Part shown: positions 1 through 8,564 of the stretch, one piece after another
How positions within the stretch are numbered: position 1 is the first letter of the stretch
Layout of the letters: each line of letters begins with the position of its first letter
Assembly (NCBI RefSeq): GCF_015690355.1
Contig: NZ_JADPRT010000022.1
Coordinates: 62,001 to 126,000 of the forward strand
Reading direction: 5' to 3'
Source: Streptacidiphilus fuscans
GTDB taxonomy: Bacteria; Actinomycetota; Actinomycetes; Streptomycetales; Streptomycetaceae
Length of the DNA stretch: 64,000 nucleotides
The notes under the pieces: model-generated
What the model was told of the DNA's origin: nothing
The model's database searches: none
Seen by the model: the letters and a program-made list of their open reading frames with translations, nothing else
Program-made: the position numbers and the translations under genes

Positions 1-1
1 G

Positions 2-136
2 ATGATCCTGGAGACCGGTGACCAGCAGCCGGAGGCCCTGGCGCTGTACAAGTCCGAGGGCTACGAGCCAGTCCCGAAGTTCGGCTTCTACCGCGAGTAC
101 GACTCCTCGATCTGCCTGGGCAAGGCCCTGGCCTGA
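2..136 (+). CDS. GNAT N-acetyltransferase, C-terminal part only
   Basis: The window opens inside this gene; the last 44 codons remain and end at TGA 134-136. The fragment begins MILETGDQQPEALALYKSEG and continues with a GY...FYREY pattern. The LETG-x-QPEA-x-x-LY-x-x-x-GY pattern is the fourth conserved motif of GNAT acetyltransferases, where the tyrosine contacts acetyl-CoA. Substrate cannot be told from this piece. Family assignment is by motif; the true start lies upstream of the window. Confidence 0.75.
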   Translation: MILETGDQQPEALALYKSEGYEPVPKFGFYREYDSSICLGKALA

Positions 137-310
137 GGCCTCCGGGAGCGCTGCGGTGACGTCGCGCGCCGGTCAGTTCGCGCCTCGCCCAGGTCGCGCG
201 CCGCACCGCTCCCACGGGTGGGCTAACCAGGAGGGGCCGGGCCAGGGGTTTCGGCGAAGACTGGTGCTGGACGAACTGGACGAACGCTCCCTCGCCGGAA
301 GGACTTCCTC

Positions 311-892
311 ATGCCGTGCCTGCCTCGCAAGGATCTGGGACTGCTGGTGCTGCGCGTCGGGACCGGCGGCGTGCTCTTCGCGCACGGCGCCCAGAAGCTG
401 TTCGGGTGGTTCGGCGGCGCCGGTCTGGACCGGACCGCGCAGGCGATGGAGGCGATGGGCTTCCACCCCGGCCGCCAGAGCGCGCTCGCGGCCGGGCTCG
501 GTGAGGCCGGTGGCGGGGTGCTGCTGGCCCTCGGCGTGGCCACTCCGGCCGCCGGTGCGGCTGCGGCGGGTGCCATGGCGGGCGCGGTCGCGGTGCACCG
601 GCCCGCCGGTTTCTTCGCCCAGTCGGGCGGCTACGAGTACCCGGCCTACCTCGGGTATGTGGCGGCGGGCCTCGGTCTCGCCGGGCCGGGAGTCTTCTCG
701 TTCGACCACATCAGCGGCAACTGCCTGAACCGTCCGGGCATGGTCGTGCTGGCCTTCGGCGCTGCGGCCGCAGCCGCCGCTGCCGTCGTCAGCAAGCGCG
801 AGGCGGCGGTCGCCGCGGCGCAGCTGGCCAAGGACGAGGCGGAGCGGGGCCAGGGGCGGCAGGAGCCGGACGGCACGGCGGGCTCCGCCTGA
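311..892 (+). CDS. DoxX family membrane protein
   Basis: A 193-residue predicted inner-membrane protein. Residues 8-30 hold the DoxX-type start (LGLLVLRVGTGGVLFAHGAQ, then KLFGWFGG), and four hydrophobic Ala/Gly/Leu-rich segments follow. The C-terminal 40 residues are charged (KREAAVAAAQLAKDEAERGQ) and probably cytoplasmic. DoxX proteins are small four-helix membrane proteins linked to redox and thiol stress in actinomycetes, but the exact role here is unknown. The gene stands alone, with 174 nt before it and the leaderless promoter of the next gene right after it. No strong ribosome site is visible before ATG 311, so the start is the simplest choice rather than proven. Confidence 0.8.
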   Translation: MPCLPRKDLGLLVLRVGTGGVLFAHGAQKLFGWFGGAGLDRTAQAMEAMGFHPGRQSALAAGLGEAGGGVLLALGVATPAAGAAAAGAMAGAVAVHRPAGFFAQSGGYEYPAYLGYVAAGLGLAGPGVFSFDHISGNCLNRPGMVVLAFGAAAAAAAAVVSKREAAVAAAQLAKDEAERGQGRQEPDGTAGSA

Positions 893-905
893 TACCGACC
901 CGTCG

Positions 906-934
906 TTGGCAACGAAGCTACTGGCGAGTAATAT
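906..934 (+). promoter_or_regulatory. leaderless sigma-70-like promoter of the hotdog-fold gene
   Basis: TTGGCA at 906-911 and TAATAT at 929-934 are separated by exactly 17 nt. The ATG at 942 follows the -10 box by 7 nt, so transcription should begin at or next to the start codon. That geometry is typical of leaderless actinomycete mRNAs and decides the start of the downstream gene. Confidence 0.75.
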
Positions 935-941
935 CCGGTCC

Positions 942-1394
942 ATGACCAACGCCATGCCGTCGATCGCCGAACTGCTCCCCCAGACCGTTCCCATGGTCCG
1001 GACCCTCAACCTCACCTTCGACGAGTGCACCGCGACCCGCGCGGTGCTGCGCCTGCCCGATCAGGCCGAGTTCCACAACCACGTCGGCGGCCCGCACGCC
1101 GGCGCGATGTTCACCCTCGCCGAGTCGGCGAGCGGCGCGATCGTCCTGTCCGCCTTCGGTGACCAGCTGACGCGCGCCGTGCCGCTCGCGGTCGACGCGA
1201 AGATCGCCTACCGCAAGCTCGCCATGGGCGAGGTCACCGCGACCGCCGAGCTCGGCCGTCCCGCCGCCGACGTCGTCGCCGAGCTGGACGCCGGGCAGCG
1301 TCCCGAGTTCCCGGTCGAGGTGACCATCCGACGCGCCGACGGCGCAATCACCGGTGAGATGACCATCACGTGGACCCTGCGCCCCAATCGCTGA
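942..1394 (+). CDS. DUF4442 / PaaI-like hotdog-fold protein
   Basis: A 150-residue protein starting MTNAMPSIAELLPQTVPMVR. The segment around residues 45-60 (FHNHVGGPHAGAMFTLAESA) is the conserved N/H-x-x-G-x-x-HAGA-x-F/A core of hotdog thioesterase-like proteins, in which the buried acidic residue and the HxGG/HAG turn form the acyl-thioester site. It probably acts on an acyl-CoA or acyl-ACP in the cytosol, but no substrate is indicated. The TTG at 906 is rejected as start because it is the -35 box; the leaderless ATG at 942 is preferred. The gene has no operon partner. Confidence 0.8.
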   Translation: MTNAMPSIAELLPQTVPMVRTLNLTFDECTATRAVLRLPDQAEFHNHVGGPHAGAMFTLAESASGAIVLSAFGDQLTRAVPLAVDAKIAYRKLAMGEVTATAELGRPAADVVAELDAGQRPEFPVEVTIRRADGAITGEMTITWTLRPNR

Positions 1395-1470
1395 CGCCCT
1401 GACCGCTGACCCACAGTCAGGGACGCGGCGGCGCCTGGTGGTCGACTGTCGTCGAACACGCCTCGTTGAT

Positions 1471-1495
1471 GGACGGTGACCATCCGTCACTGTCC
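1471..1495. repeat. 25-bp dyad, possible operator or terminator
   Basis: GGACGGTGAC, five bases, then GTCACTGTCC: the arms match in 9 of 10 positions. It lies 77 nt after the hotdog gene and about 70 nt before the probable -10 box of the mannosyltransferase gene. No T-run follows it. Confidence 0.5.
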
Positions 1496-1567
1496 GGATC
1501 GGGGCCGATCGGCTTCGACCACGTGGAGATCCTGTGACCCGCCCAGCACGGTTCGCGCGCGCGTGGA

Positions 1568-1657
1568 TATGATCTGCCAGCGCACTATCCGGGGCGGGGA
1601 CGGTCCACCAACAGCTCGTCGCCTTGGCGTGCCGAGACAAGGCCCCTTTGGGGGCCT
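1568..1657 (+). promoter_or_regulatory. probable -10 box and leader hairpin before the mannosyltransferase gene
   Basis: TATGAT at 1568-1573 is the only good -10 box between the two genes; no convincing -35 was found. The leader to GTG 1694 is about 115 nt and holds a 7-bp hairpin (AGGCCCC 1640-1646, loop TTTG, GGGGCCT 1651-1657), then a ribosome site (GGGAGGG near 1680). Confidence 0.4.
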
Positions 1658-1693
1658 ACTTCGACGCAGACCATCGCGGGAGGGCGAGCGGGC

Positions 1694-3148
1694 GTGTCAG
1701 CACCCATAGTCGATGCCGTCGCGCCGCCGGATGCGCGCGTGGTGTCACCCAGATCAGGAGAGCAGTCGGCGACGCGGGACGGCGTCGCCGACAGCCGGAG
1801 CGGTTCCGACGGCTCGGGAGGCTCCGGCAGTACCGGGGCCGCCGAGGCCACAGCGACACCCTGGGGGGCCATAAGCCTCTCCGTCGCGGGTGTCCTGCTG
1901 ATGGCCTTCGTGGCCTTCGCCGCCCCCAACGACCACACCCTCGACATCGCCGTCAGCTCGCTACGGCTGCCGAAGCTGCCCGGTCCCGCCTCGACCTACC
2001 TGACCTGTGCGGCCATAGCTGCTCAGGGCGCGGGGCTGATACGGATGCTGGCCGCCAACAGGCGCGGCTGGTCGCCGTCGCCGAAGCGGCTGGTGGGGCT
2101 GGGCGCGTTCGGCGCGCTGCTCCTCGCCGTCGGGACCCCGGTCGGTTCGGCCGACACCGCCAGTTACGCGGCGTACGGGCGGATCGCGTCCCTCGGGCTG
2201 GACCCCTACCGCACGCTGCCGGGTGAGCTCGGCGGCTCGTACGCGCACCTGGTCGGCAACAACTGGCTCTTCACGCCGTCCGTCTACGGACCGCTCGCCA
2301 CGTTCGTCCAGCAGCTGGCCGCCGACATCGGCGGCAGCCGCCTCACGCTCACCATCACCGTGCTGATGCTCGCCAACGCGGCGGCCTATGTGCTGACCGG
2401 GCTGGTCCTGGTCCGGATGGCGCGCGACCGCAGCCGGGCGGCGCTGCTCTGGGCGGCCAACCCGCTGCTGCTGTGCCTGCTCGTCGGCGGCGGACACCTG
2501 GACACCTACATCGCCCTGTTCAGCGCCTGCGCCGCGTACGCCGCGCTGCGGGTGCGCGAGTCGCCGGCCAGCCACGAGATGGTGGTCGGCGCGCTCCTCG
2601 GCATGGCCTGCGGCGTCAAGATCAGCGCCGCACTGGTCGCCGTCGGCCTCTCCTGGCCGCTGCTGCGCGAGCGCGAGTGGAAGCGGCTGATCGTCCGCAC
2701 GGTCAGCTGCCTGGTGCCGCTGGCGGTGATGTACGTACCGATCGGCATCCACGGGCTGGACCCGCTCTCCCAGGCCTCACAGCTCGTCTCGTCCCCGTCG
2801 GTCTGGGCGCTGGTCGACCTGCTCGGCCGCGTGACCGTGGGCCAGGGCGTCACCGAGGCCGTCATCACCCTGGCCTGGCCGGTGGCCATGCTGGCGATGG
2901 GCTGGATCTTCTACCGCCGCACGGTCGGCCACCCGGCCGAGCTCGGCCTGGAACAGCCGCGCGGCGCCTACGCGCTGGCCCTGGGCTGGCTGCTGGCCGC
3001 GCCCTGGTGCATGCCCTGGTACGCCGCGCTGGTCTGGCCCCTGGCCGCGGTCCTGCCGTCGCGCCGCCGCGCGGACCTGCTGCTGACGTGGTTCACCCTG
3101 GGGCTGGCCCTCTTCCACAACACCGGCGGGCACGGCTGGAGCTGGTGA
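1694..3148 (+). CDS. polyprenol-phosphomannose-dependent mannosyltransferase, MptB-like (GT-C)
   Basis: A 484-residue integral membrane protein with about a dozen hydrophobic helices after a Ser/Gly-rich, probably disordered N-terminal 45 residues. After the first helices it shows GSADTASYAAYGRIASLGLD followed by PYRTLP, and then NNWLFTPSVYGPLAT. These aspartate- and tyrosine-rich loops are characteristic of the actinobacterial MptB/MptA-type GT-C mannosyltransferases, which use polyprenyl-phosphomannose to extend alpha-1,6-mannan of lipoglycans outside the membrane. Which mannosyl transfer it performs here is inference. The GTG at 1694 is preceded by GGGAGGG. A short inverted repeat just after the stop could serve as a shared terminator with the convergent next gene. 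Confidence 0.75.
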   Translation: MSAPIVDAVAPPDARVVSPRSGEQSATRDGVADSRSGSDGSGGSGSTGAAEATATPWGAISLSVAGVLLMAFVAFAAPNDHTLDIAVSSLRLPKLPGPASTYLTCAAIAAQGAGLIRMLAANRRGWSPSPKRLVGLGAFGALLLAVGTPVGSADTASYAAYGRIASLGLDPYRTLPGELGGSYAHLVGNNWLFTPSVYGPLATFVQQLAADIGGSRLTLTITVLMLANAAAYVLTGLVLVRMARDRSRAALLWAANPLLLCLLVGGGHLDTYIALFSACAAYAALRVRESPASHEMVVGALLGMACGVKISAALVAVGLSWPLLREREWKRLIVRTVSCLVPLAVMYVPIGIHGLDPLSQASQLVSSPSVWALVDLLGRVTVGQGVTEAVITLAWPVAMLAMGWIFYRRTVGHPAELGLEQPRGAYALALGWLLAAPWCMPWYAALVWPLAAVLPSRRRADLLLTWFTLGLALFHNTGGHGWSW

Positions 3149-3149
3149 G

Positions 3150-3181
3150 CCGGGCGACTCCGCCGTGGCAGGGGTGCCCGG
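3150..3181. terminator. weak bidirectional hairpin between convergent genes
   Basis: CCGGGC at 3150-3155 pairs with GCCCGG at 3176-3181, extendable by G-T pairs on both sides. It fills the 36-nt gap between two convergent stop codons. Confidence 0.4.
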
Positions 3182-3184
3182 TGG

Positions 3185-3661
3185 TCAGTCGTCCCAGTTG
3201 ACGTGGCCGTCGGTGACCTCGAGCACGTGCGGCAGCAGCTCCTCGTGGAACCGGAAGTAGCCCATCCAGACCGCACCGTCCGTGAGGCGGTGGTGGGCTT
3301 CGAGGCGGTCGGCCAGCCAGCAGAGCAGCTCGCCGGCCTTCTCGAACTCGTCCGGATGTATCTCCCGGCGGGACGTCAGCGCCCAGCTGGGCCGTCGGTC
3401 GTCGTCGCGACGCTCCAGCGCCGCGCAGAGCGCGCCGCCCACGTCCTGGGCCGGGCCGTGCCCGGCCAGCAGCGGCTCGGGCGCGTTCTCGACGGCGGGG
3501 TTCCCCGCGTCGTCGAGGACCACGACGGGGAACTCGCGGACGATGGTCAGCTGCTCCGGTTGCGGGCCGAGGCCGAGATGCCAGCGCAGCTCGGCCAGCT
3601 CCGGTTCGGAGAGTTCGTCGCGCAGGTCGGCGGTGACGATGAGTTCGAAGGTGTCGCTCAT
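3185..3661 (-). CDS. conserved hypothetical protein
   Basis: A soluble, acidic 158-residue protein starting MSDTFELIVTADLRDELSE. It has an alternating helix/strand look with Trp-rich patches (LRWHLGLG, LCWLADRLEAHH, VWMGYFRFHEELLPH) and ends HVNWDD. No catalytic motif is recognised. The start at 3661 is preferred over one eight codons upstream because the protein then begins with the conserved-looking MSDTFEL and no other good start exists. It converges with the mannosyltransferase and lies 50 nt downstream of the intergenic space before the streptophobe gene stop, so it is probably its own unit. Function is unknown. Confidence 0.6.
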   Translation of the reverse strand: MSDTFELIVTADLRDELSEPELAELRWHLGLGPQPEQLTIVREFPVVVLDDAGNPAVENAPEPLLAGHGPAQDVGGALCAALERRDDDRRPSWALTSRREIHPDEFEKAGELLCWLADRLEAHHRLTDGAVWMGYFRFHEELLPHVLEVTDGHVNWDD

Positions 3662-3711
3662 GTGCGGCAACGTAGCGGGCCGCACTGACAGCGTTCGGTG
3701 CGGCTACGTCG

Positions 3712-5100
3712 TCAGGGGGCGCTCACGGGTGGTCGCGCGGGGTTGCGGCGCAGGTGGGCGCCGATCCAGCCGCCGATCACGCCTGCCAGTGCGCCCCAGA
3801 GGGCGCCCAGGAGGACGCCGCGGAGGAGGTCGGGGATCAGGGTGACGCTGCCGGTCAGGGCCTTGGGGATGCCGGTGCCGCCGATCAGGTTGCCGAGCAG
3901 GCCGGAGATTCCGCCGGTGCCGCCGACGCCGAGGAGGGAGAGGCCGTAGGCGGCCGAGACCCGGGTGAGCAGGCCGACCAGCAGCATCGTCAGCGCCGTC
4001 GTCAGCCCCAGACCGACCGCGTGCCGCCACGCCGTCGTCCTGCCGCCGGTCCGGCCCATGGCGATGCCGCAGCAGAGCAGGGCAAGGCCCGCGAGGACCG
4101 GTAGCCACCAGACGCGGCCGTCCTGCTGGGCGAGCGTGCCGAGGCTGACCGTCCGGTCCTGGGTGCCCGCGGACCGGAGCACCTCCGACAGGACCTTCGG
4201 CATCGGCAGCCCGATCGTGGCGTTCAGGTGCCCGTGCCAGGTCGCCCCGAGGCCCAGGCCGAAGGCCAGCCAGGCGAGGTTGGGCAGGGCCAGCAGGATC
4301 ACGGCGAAGGTGTCCCTGGCCGGGCCGTGCACCACGGCCGTCACGACCCCCGCGACCAGTGCGACCAGCACGTACCCGACCAGCAGCACCACCATCGCCG
4401 ACACCGGCGGACGCACCGCGCCCTGGATCCGCAGCAGCCGCGCGGGCAGCGGCGCGGCGCGGGAGACCGCGAACGCGAGCAGCAGGACGACGGCCAGCCA
4501 GAGCAGCCCGTACCCGATGGCCGACCCGAAGTCGACCCGGAACCCGACCGTGGGCGAGGCCCCGAGCGCGCCGGTGATCTGGTCGGTGATCGAGTTCCCG
4601 GTCGAGACCACGAAGCTGTGCCGGGCGGCCCACGCCAGCAGCGCGACCGCGCCCGCCCACAGCGCGGCGGTCAACAGCACCCGGCCGAGCAGCTCCCGCC
4701 CCTGCACGGCGGCCTGCCGGTCCTGCCGGTCCTGCCCGTTCTGGTCGGCACGCCGGCGCAGCGGCCGTAGGAAGGCGTACCCCGCGACCAGGGCTCCGGC
4801 CAGGCTGAGCGACAGCGGCATCGCCGCCACGCCCGCGCTGCCGCTCGCGATGAACCCGGCCGACCCTTGCACGCTCGCCGGCGCGCCCAACGCCATCAGC
4901 ATGGTCGCCGCGAGCACCGACCCGAACGAGTCCCCGGGCAGCGTGTTCGCCTTGGCCAGCCAGAGACCGAGTGCCCCGAGCACCCCCATGGCAAGCAGCG
5001 CGCAGACCACCACGCCGATGGCCGCGTTCCAGTTCCGCAGCAGGAGGAGGCCCAGGCCGGGCCTCGCTTCGTCGGAACGTCCGCCCGAACCCGGATGCAT
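3712..5100 (-). CDS. streptophobe family membrane protein
   Basis: A 462-residue polytopic membrane protein with long Ala/Leu/Val/Gly helices throughout. It begins MHPGSGGRSDEARPGLGLLL and then LRNWNAAIGVVVCALLAMG. The pattern and length fit the streptophobe family, a Streptomyces-centred group of very hydrophobic proteins of unknown function often found next to regulators. The ATG at 5100 is chosen over more upstream starts because CGGGAGGCGC lies directly before it on the coding strand, while the upstream extension is Arg/Pro-rich and non-hydrophobic. It has no clear partner. Nothing in the sequence suggests a substrate. Confidence 0.8.
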   Translation of the reverse strand: MHPGSGGRSDEARPGLGLLLLRNWNAAIGVVVCALLAMGVLGALGLWLAKANTLPGDSFGSVLAATMLMALGAPASVQGSAGFIASGSAGVAAMPLSLSLAGALVAGYAFLRPLRRRADQNGQDRQDRQAAVQGRELLGRVLLTAALWAGAVALLAWAARHSFVVSTGNSITDQITGALGASPTVGFRVDFGSAIGYGLLWLAVVLLLAFAVSRAAPLPARLLRIQGAVRPPVSAMVVLLVGYVLVALVAGVVTAVVHGPARDTFAVILLALPNLAWLAFGLGLGATWHGHLNATIGLPMPKVLSEVLRSAGTQDRTVSLGTLAQQDGRVWWLPVLAGLALLCCGIAMGRTGGRTTAWRHAVGLGLTTALTMLLVGLLTRVSAAYGLSLLGVGGTGGISGLLGNLIGGTGIPKALTGSVTLIPDLLRGVLLGALWGALAGVIGGWIGAHLRRNPARPPVSAP

Positions 5101-5364
5101 CGCGCCTCCCGGGACGCAGTGAAGCCGACCCCTCCTCCAGCCTCCGCCTCCCTCGTGGCGGGCGCGAGCGGTGACCGGCGCGGCGGGCCGCGGCCCGCGA
5201 CCGAGAGCCGCTCGTGCCGGACCGCGCGCGCCGCTTCGTGCCGGATCGCGATCTCGTCGCCGAGCCCGGCGGCCGGGGTGCTGGACGGCGTCCAGGCACA
5301 TGATCCGGCCGATGTTCCGGGCGGGGGCACGGGGAGGGCGGACTGACGCTGACGTGCCGTCAGG

Positions 5365-7668
5365 CTAGGCGACGGGTTCAGCCGCGCGGGTGGCGTCCTC
5401 GGGCTCCGACGGGTGGGTGTGCTGTTGGAGGCGCTCGCCCTCGATGTCGAGGTCGGGCAGGGTGCGGGCGAGCCACTTGGGGAGCCACCATGCGGCACGG
5501 CCGGTCAGGGCAAGGACCGCTGGGACGAAGGTCATCCGGATCACGAAGGCGTCGATCAGGACCCCGACCGCCAGGGCGAACGCGATCTGCTTGAGGATCA
5601 TGCTGTCGGTGCCGAGGAAGGACGCGAACACCGAGATCATGATCAGTGCGGCGGCGGTGACGACTCGTCCGCTGTGCCGCGCGCCGCTGTGCACCGAACC
5701 GAGTGGGTCACGGCTGCGGACGTAGGCCTCGCGCATCCGGGAGACCAGGAAGACCTCGTAGTCCATCGCGAGCCCGAACAGCACCGCGAGCAGCAGGATC
5801 GGCAGGAAGCTGCTCACCGGGCCCGTCGTGTCCAGGCCGAAGAGGCCGCCCAGATGGCCGAGTTGGAAGACGCCGACGACCGCGCCGAGGGTCGCCCCGA
5901 TCGACAGCAGGAAGCCCGCCGCGGCCTTGAGCGGCACCACCAACGAGCGGAACACGAGCAGCAGCAGGAGCAGCGAGAGTCCGACCACGACGGCCGTGAA
6001 CGGCACCAGCGCGGCGTTGAGCTTGGCGGCGACGTCGATGCTGACGGCGGTGCTGCCGGTGACCTGGATGCTCGCGCCGGTCTGCTGCTGGATCGTGCCC
6101 TTGTCCGCGCGGATGGTGTTGACCAGCGTCTTCGTCGCCTCGTCGCTGGGCGCGCTCTTGGGGATCACCTGGATCAGGGAGGTGTGCGTCGCCGGGTTCG
6201 TGACCGGCTTGCCGACCGCGGCGACGTCGGGGAGCGTGCGCAGCGTCGTGGCGATCTGCTGGGTCGCGGCGGTCGGGTCGCTGCTCGCGCCGGTGTCGGC
6301 CAGGACGAGCAGTGGGCCGTTGAAGCCGGGGCCGAAGGCGGAGCTGATCTCGTCGTAGGCGACGCGCTGCGAAGAGCCCGCCGGGGCGGTGGAGTTGTCC
6401 GGCAGGGCCAGCCGCATGCTGTGCGCGGGCCAGGCCAGCGCGCCAAGTGCCGCGACGACGACGAGCAGGGTCAACAGCGGCTTGCGGGTGACCAGTCGGA
6501 ACCAACGCTCGGCGGCGTTGGCCGACTTGGCCGACTTGGCGGGGGTGCCGGGGGTGCCGAGGTTGGCGGACGCGGTGTCGCGCTCGGCCGCGGCGATGGC
6601 CTGGTCGCGGCGGACCGCGCGCGAGCCAGGCTTCGGGGTGAGGCGGCGGCCGGCGAAGCCGAGGATCGCGGGCAGCAGGGTCGTCGCCACCAGCACGGCG
6701 GTGAGCACGGCGCCTGCGGCGGCCAGGCCCATCGCGGTCAGGAAGGGTATGCCGATCACGGTCAGCCCGGCCATGGCGATGACCACGGTCAGCCCGGCGA
6801 AGACCACGGCGCTGCCGGCCGTGCCGACGGCCAGTGCGGCCGACTCCTCCGGGTCCATGCCGTGGGCGAGTTGGGCACGGTGACGGCTGACGATGAAGAG
6901 CGCGTAGTCGATGCCGACGGCCAGCCCGATCATCAGGGCCAGGCTCTGCGCGGTGGACGAGATCGAGGCGACGCCGGTCAGCGAGAGCAGCCCGAAGATG
7001 GCGGTCGCCACCCCGAAGATCGCGGTCACCATCGGCACTCCGGCTGTCAGCAGCGAGCCGAAGGTGAGCGTGAGGATGAGCAGCGCGACGCCGACGCCGA
7101 TCACGTCGGAGTTCGACTTCGACGGCGCGTTGCCGAACGCCGAGCCGCCGACGACGACATCGACGCTGCTGGCACCTGTGGCCGGGTTCGGGGAGGCGTG
7201 TGCGACCGCGGCGTCGACGGACGACTGGAGGCTGGTCAGCGCGTCCGACTGGAGGCCGCTCTGGGGCACCTCGTACTGGACCTGGGCCACGGCGGTGCTG
7301 CCGTCCGGCGAGACCGTGTGCGCCGCGAACGGGCTGATCACCTTGGCGACCTGCGGTGCGGACTGAGCGGCGGTCACCGCCGCGTCGATGGCGGCGGCGT
7401 CAGTGGGGTCGGTGACCTTCTGCCCGTTCGGCGCGGTGAAGACGAGTTGGGCGCTGGTGCCCGAGGAGGCCGGGAAGTCGGTCTTCATCCGGTCCAGCGC
7501 CTGCTGCGACTCGGAGCCCGGGATGGTGAAGGTGTTGTCGAACTTCCCGGACCCGCCGAAGGCCACGGTGCAGGCGACGACGGCGGCGACCGCCGCCAGC
7601 CAGAGCGCCAGCACGCTTCGTCGGTGCCGGAAGGCGAACCTGCCGAGACGGTGCAGGTAGGTGGGCAT
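5365..7668 (-). CDS. MMPL family (RND-type) exporter
   Basis: A 767-residue membrane protein with the classic MMPL architecture: an N-terminal helix after the MPTYLHRLGRFAFRHRR start, an extracytoplasmic loop (roughly residues 45-170), a six-helix bundle containing VGIDYALFIVSRHRAQLA, a second large loop, and a second bundle ending LAMDYEVFLVSRMREAYVRS. The paired D-Y-A/E-x-F-x-V-S-R motifs carry the proton-relay aspartates of this family. MMPL proteins export lipids or small hydrophobic compounds at the plasma membrane. Divergent from a TetR gene with two perfect operators between them, so it is almost certainly that regulator's target and may confer resistance to the ligand it senses. Long hydrophilic linker (AERDTASANLGTPGTPAK) between bundles. 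Confidence 0.92.
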   Translation of the reverse strand: MPTYLHRLGRFAFRHRRSVLALWLAAVAAVVACTVAFGGSGKFDNTFTIPGSESQQALDRMKTDFPASSGTSAQLVFTAPNGQKVTDPTDAAAIDAAVTAAQSAPQVAKVISPFAAHTVSPDGSTAVAQVQYEVPQSGLQSDALTSLQSSVDAAVAHASPNPATGASSVDVVVGGSAFGNAPSKSNSDVIGVGVALLILTLTFGSLLTAGVPMVTAIFGVATAIFGLLSLTGVASISSTAQSLALMIGLAVGIDYALFIVSRHRAQLAHGMDPEESAALAVGTAGSAVVFAGLTVVIAMAGLTVIGIPFLTAMGLAAAGAVLTAVLVATTLLPAILGFAGRRLTPKPGSRAVRRDQAIAAAERDTASANLGTPGTPAKSAKSANAAERWFRLVTRKPLLTLLVVVAALGALAWPAHSMRLALPDNSTAPAGSSQRVAYDEISSAFGPGFNGPLLVLADTGASSDPTAATQQIATTLRTLPDVAAVGKPVTNPATHTSLIQVIPKSAPSDEATKTLVNTIRADKGTIQQQTGASIQVTGSTAVSIDVAAKLNAALVPFTAVVVGLSLLLLLLVFRSLVVPLKAAAGFLLSIGATLGAVVGVFQLGHLGGLFGLDTTGPVSSFLPILLLAVLFGLAMDYEVFLVSRMREAYVRSRDPLGSVHSGARHSGRVVTAAALIMISVFASFLGTDSMILKQIAFALAVGVLIDAFVIRMTFVPAVLALTGRAAWWLPKWLARTLPDLDIEGERLQQHTHPSEPEDATRAAEPVA

Positions 7669-7759
7669 GAGGGTGCTCCGTGGTGCGTGCGTGCGTGTGG
7701 GCGCAGGCGGCGAGGGCACATGGGGCACCTTGGCCTGCCGACCTGGGCTGCCGAAGAAG

Positions 7760-7773
7760 TGGCAGTCCTGCCA
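7760..7773. promoter_or_regulatory. TetR operator 1
   Basis: TGGCAGTCCTGCCA, a perfect 6-2-6 inverted repeat. Its centre is 25 bp from that of operator 2, and it lies between the divergent exporter and TetR genes. Confidence 0.8.
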
Positions 7774-7784
7774 AAATAGCAAAG

Positions 7785-7798
7785 TGGCAGAACTGCCA
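7785..7798. promoter_or_regulatory. TetR operator 2
   Basis: TGGCAGAACTGCCA, sharing both arms with operator 1. A TATTTT -10-like box for the exporter lies between the two operators on the minus strand, so binding would block exporter transcription. Confidence 0.8.
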
Positions 7799-7844
7799 GA
7801 ATCATCCCTGAGGCTGAGATGCCCGAGGCTGGGATACTCGTCCC

Positions 7845-8564
7845 GTGGACACGGCAGCGACCGCGCACGCGGCGGAGGAGACGGCGACCGAAGCGACGGC
7901 CGAAGTGACGACAGAGGCGACGACCGAGGCGACGTCCGAGCCCTTGGGCCGACGCGAGGAGAACAAGCGGCGCACCCACGAGGCGCTCGTCGAGGCCGCT
8001 GCGCAGCTGTTCCAGGAGCGCGGCTTCGCGGCGACGACGGTCCGCGACATCGCGGCGGCGGCCGGGGTGGGGGAGCGGACCTTCTTCCGCTACTTCCCCA
8101 GCAAGGAGAGCCTGGTCCTGCAGCAGGTCGTGGACCTGATCCCGCTGCTCGGGGCCGGGGTCCGCGCCCGCCCGGCGGACGAGCCCCCGCTGGTCGCGCT
8201 GCGTGAGGCACTGCTGGAGCTGGCCCGGCGGCACGAGACCAATCCGGCGATTCTGCTCGCCGTTCCCGGCCCGTTGCAGTTGGAGGCGCAGGGGCGCCTC
8301 GACGTCCCCGGCCGTGGCGACCGGTTCCTGCTCTACGACCTCGAAGAGGCCGTGGCCGCCGCGTTCCGGGAGCGGCTGGGGGCAGCGGAGGGAACGGGTA
8401 CCGGGGTCGAGGGGGCTGCGTTTCGGGCGAGCGTGCTGAGCCGCGCGGGTGTGGGGGTGCTGCGGGCCGTGCGGCTCGCCTACGGGCGGCTCTCGGAGGC
8501 GGAGCGGGAGGCGGTCGACCCGGTCGAGTTGCTCCGGACCGGATTCGCCGCGCTGGAGGGCTGA
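7845..8564 (+). CDS. TetR family regulator of the MMPL exporter
   Basis: A 239-residue regulator. After a low-complexity Thr/Ala/Glu-rich head (residues 1-35), residues 38-85 form the HTH, from ENKRRTHEALVEAAAQLF to AAAGVGERTFFRYFPSKE. The remainder is the helical ligand-binding domain. The repetitive TEATAEVTTEATTEATSE head is unusual and may simply be upstream sequence if translation starts later, but GTG 7845 lies 6 nt after GATACT, which suits a leaderless start. It should repress the divergent exporter through the paired TGGCAG-N2-CTGCCA sites and probably represses itself. Confidence 0.9.
   Translation: MDTAATAHAAEETATEATAEVTTEATTEATSEPLGRREENKRRTHEALVEAAAQLFQERGFAATTVRDIAAAAGVGERTFFRYFPSKESLVLQQVVDLIPLLGAGVRARPADEPPLVALREALLELARRHETNPAILLAVPGPLQLEAQGRLDVPGRGDRFLLYDLEEAVAAAFRERLGAAEGTGTGVEGAAFRASVLSRAGVGVLRAVRLAYGRLSEAEREAVDPVELLRTGFAALEG

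Noticed and set aside
5413..7779. A 788-codon plus-strand frame across the MMPL gene
   Set aside because: Composition is dominated by Arg, Asp, Gly, Glu and Gln with no domain; it is the antisense of the transporter.
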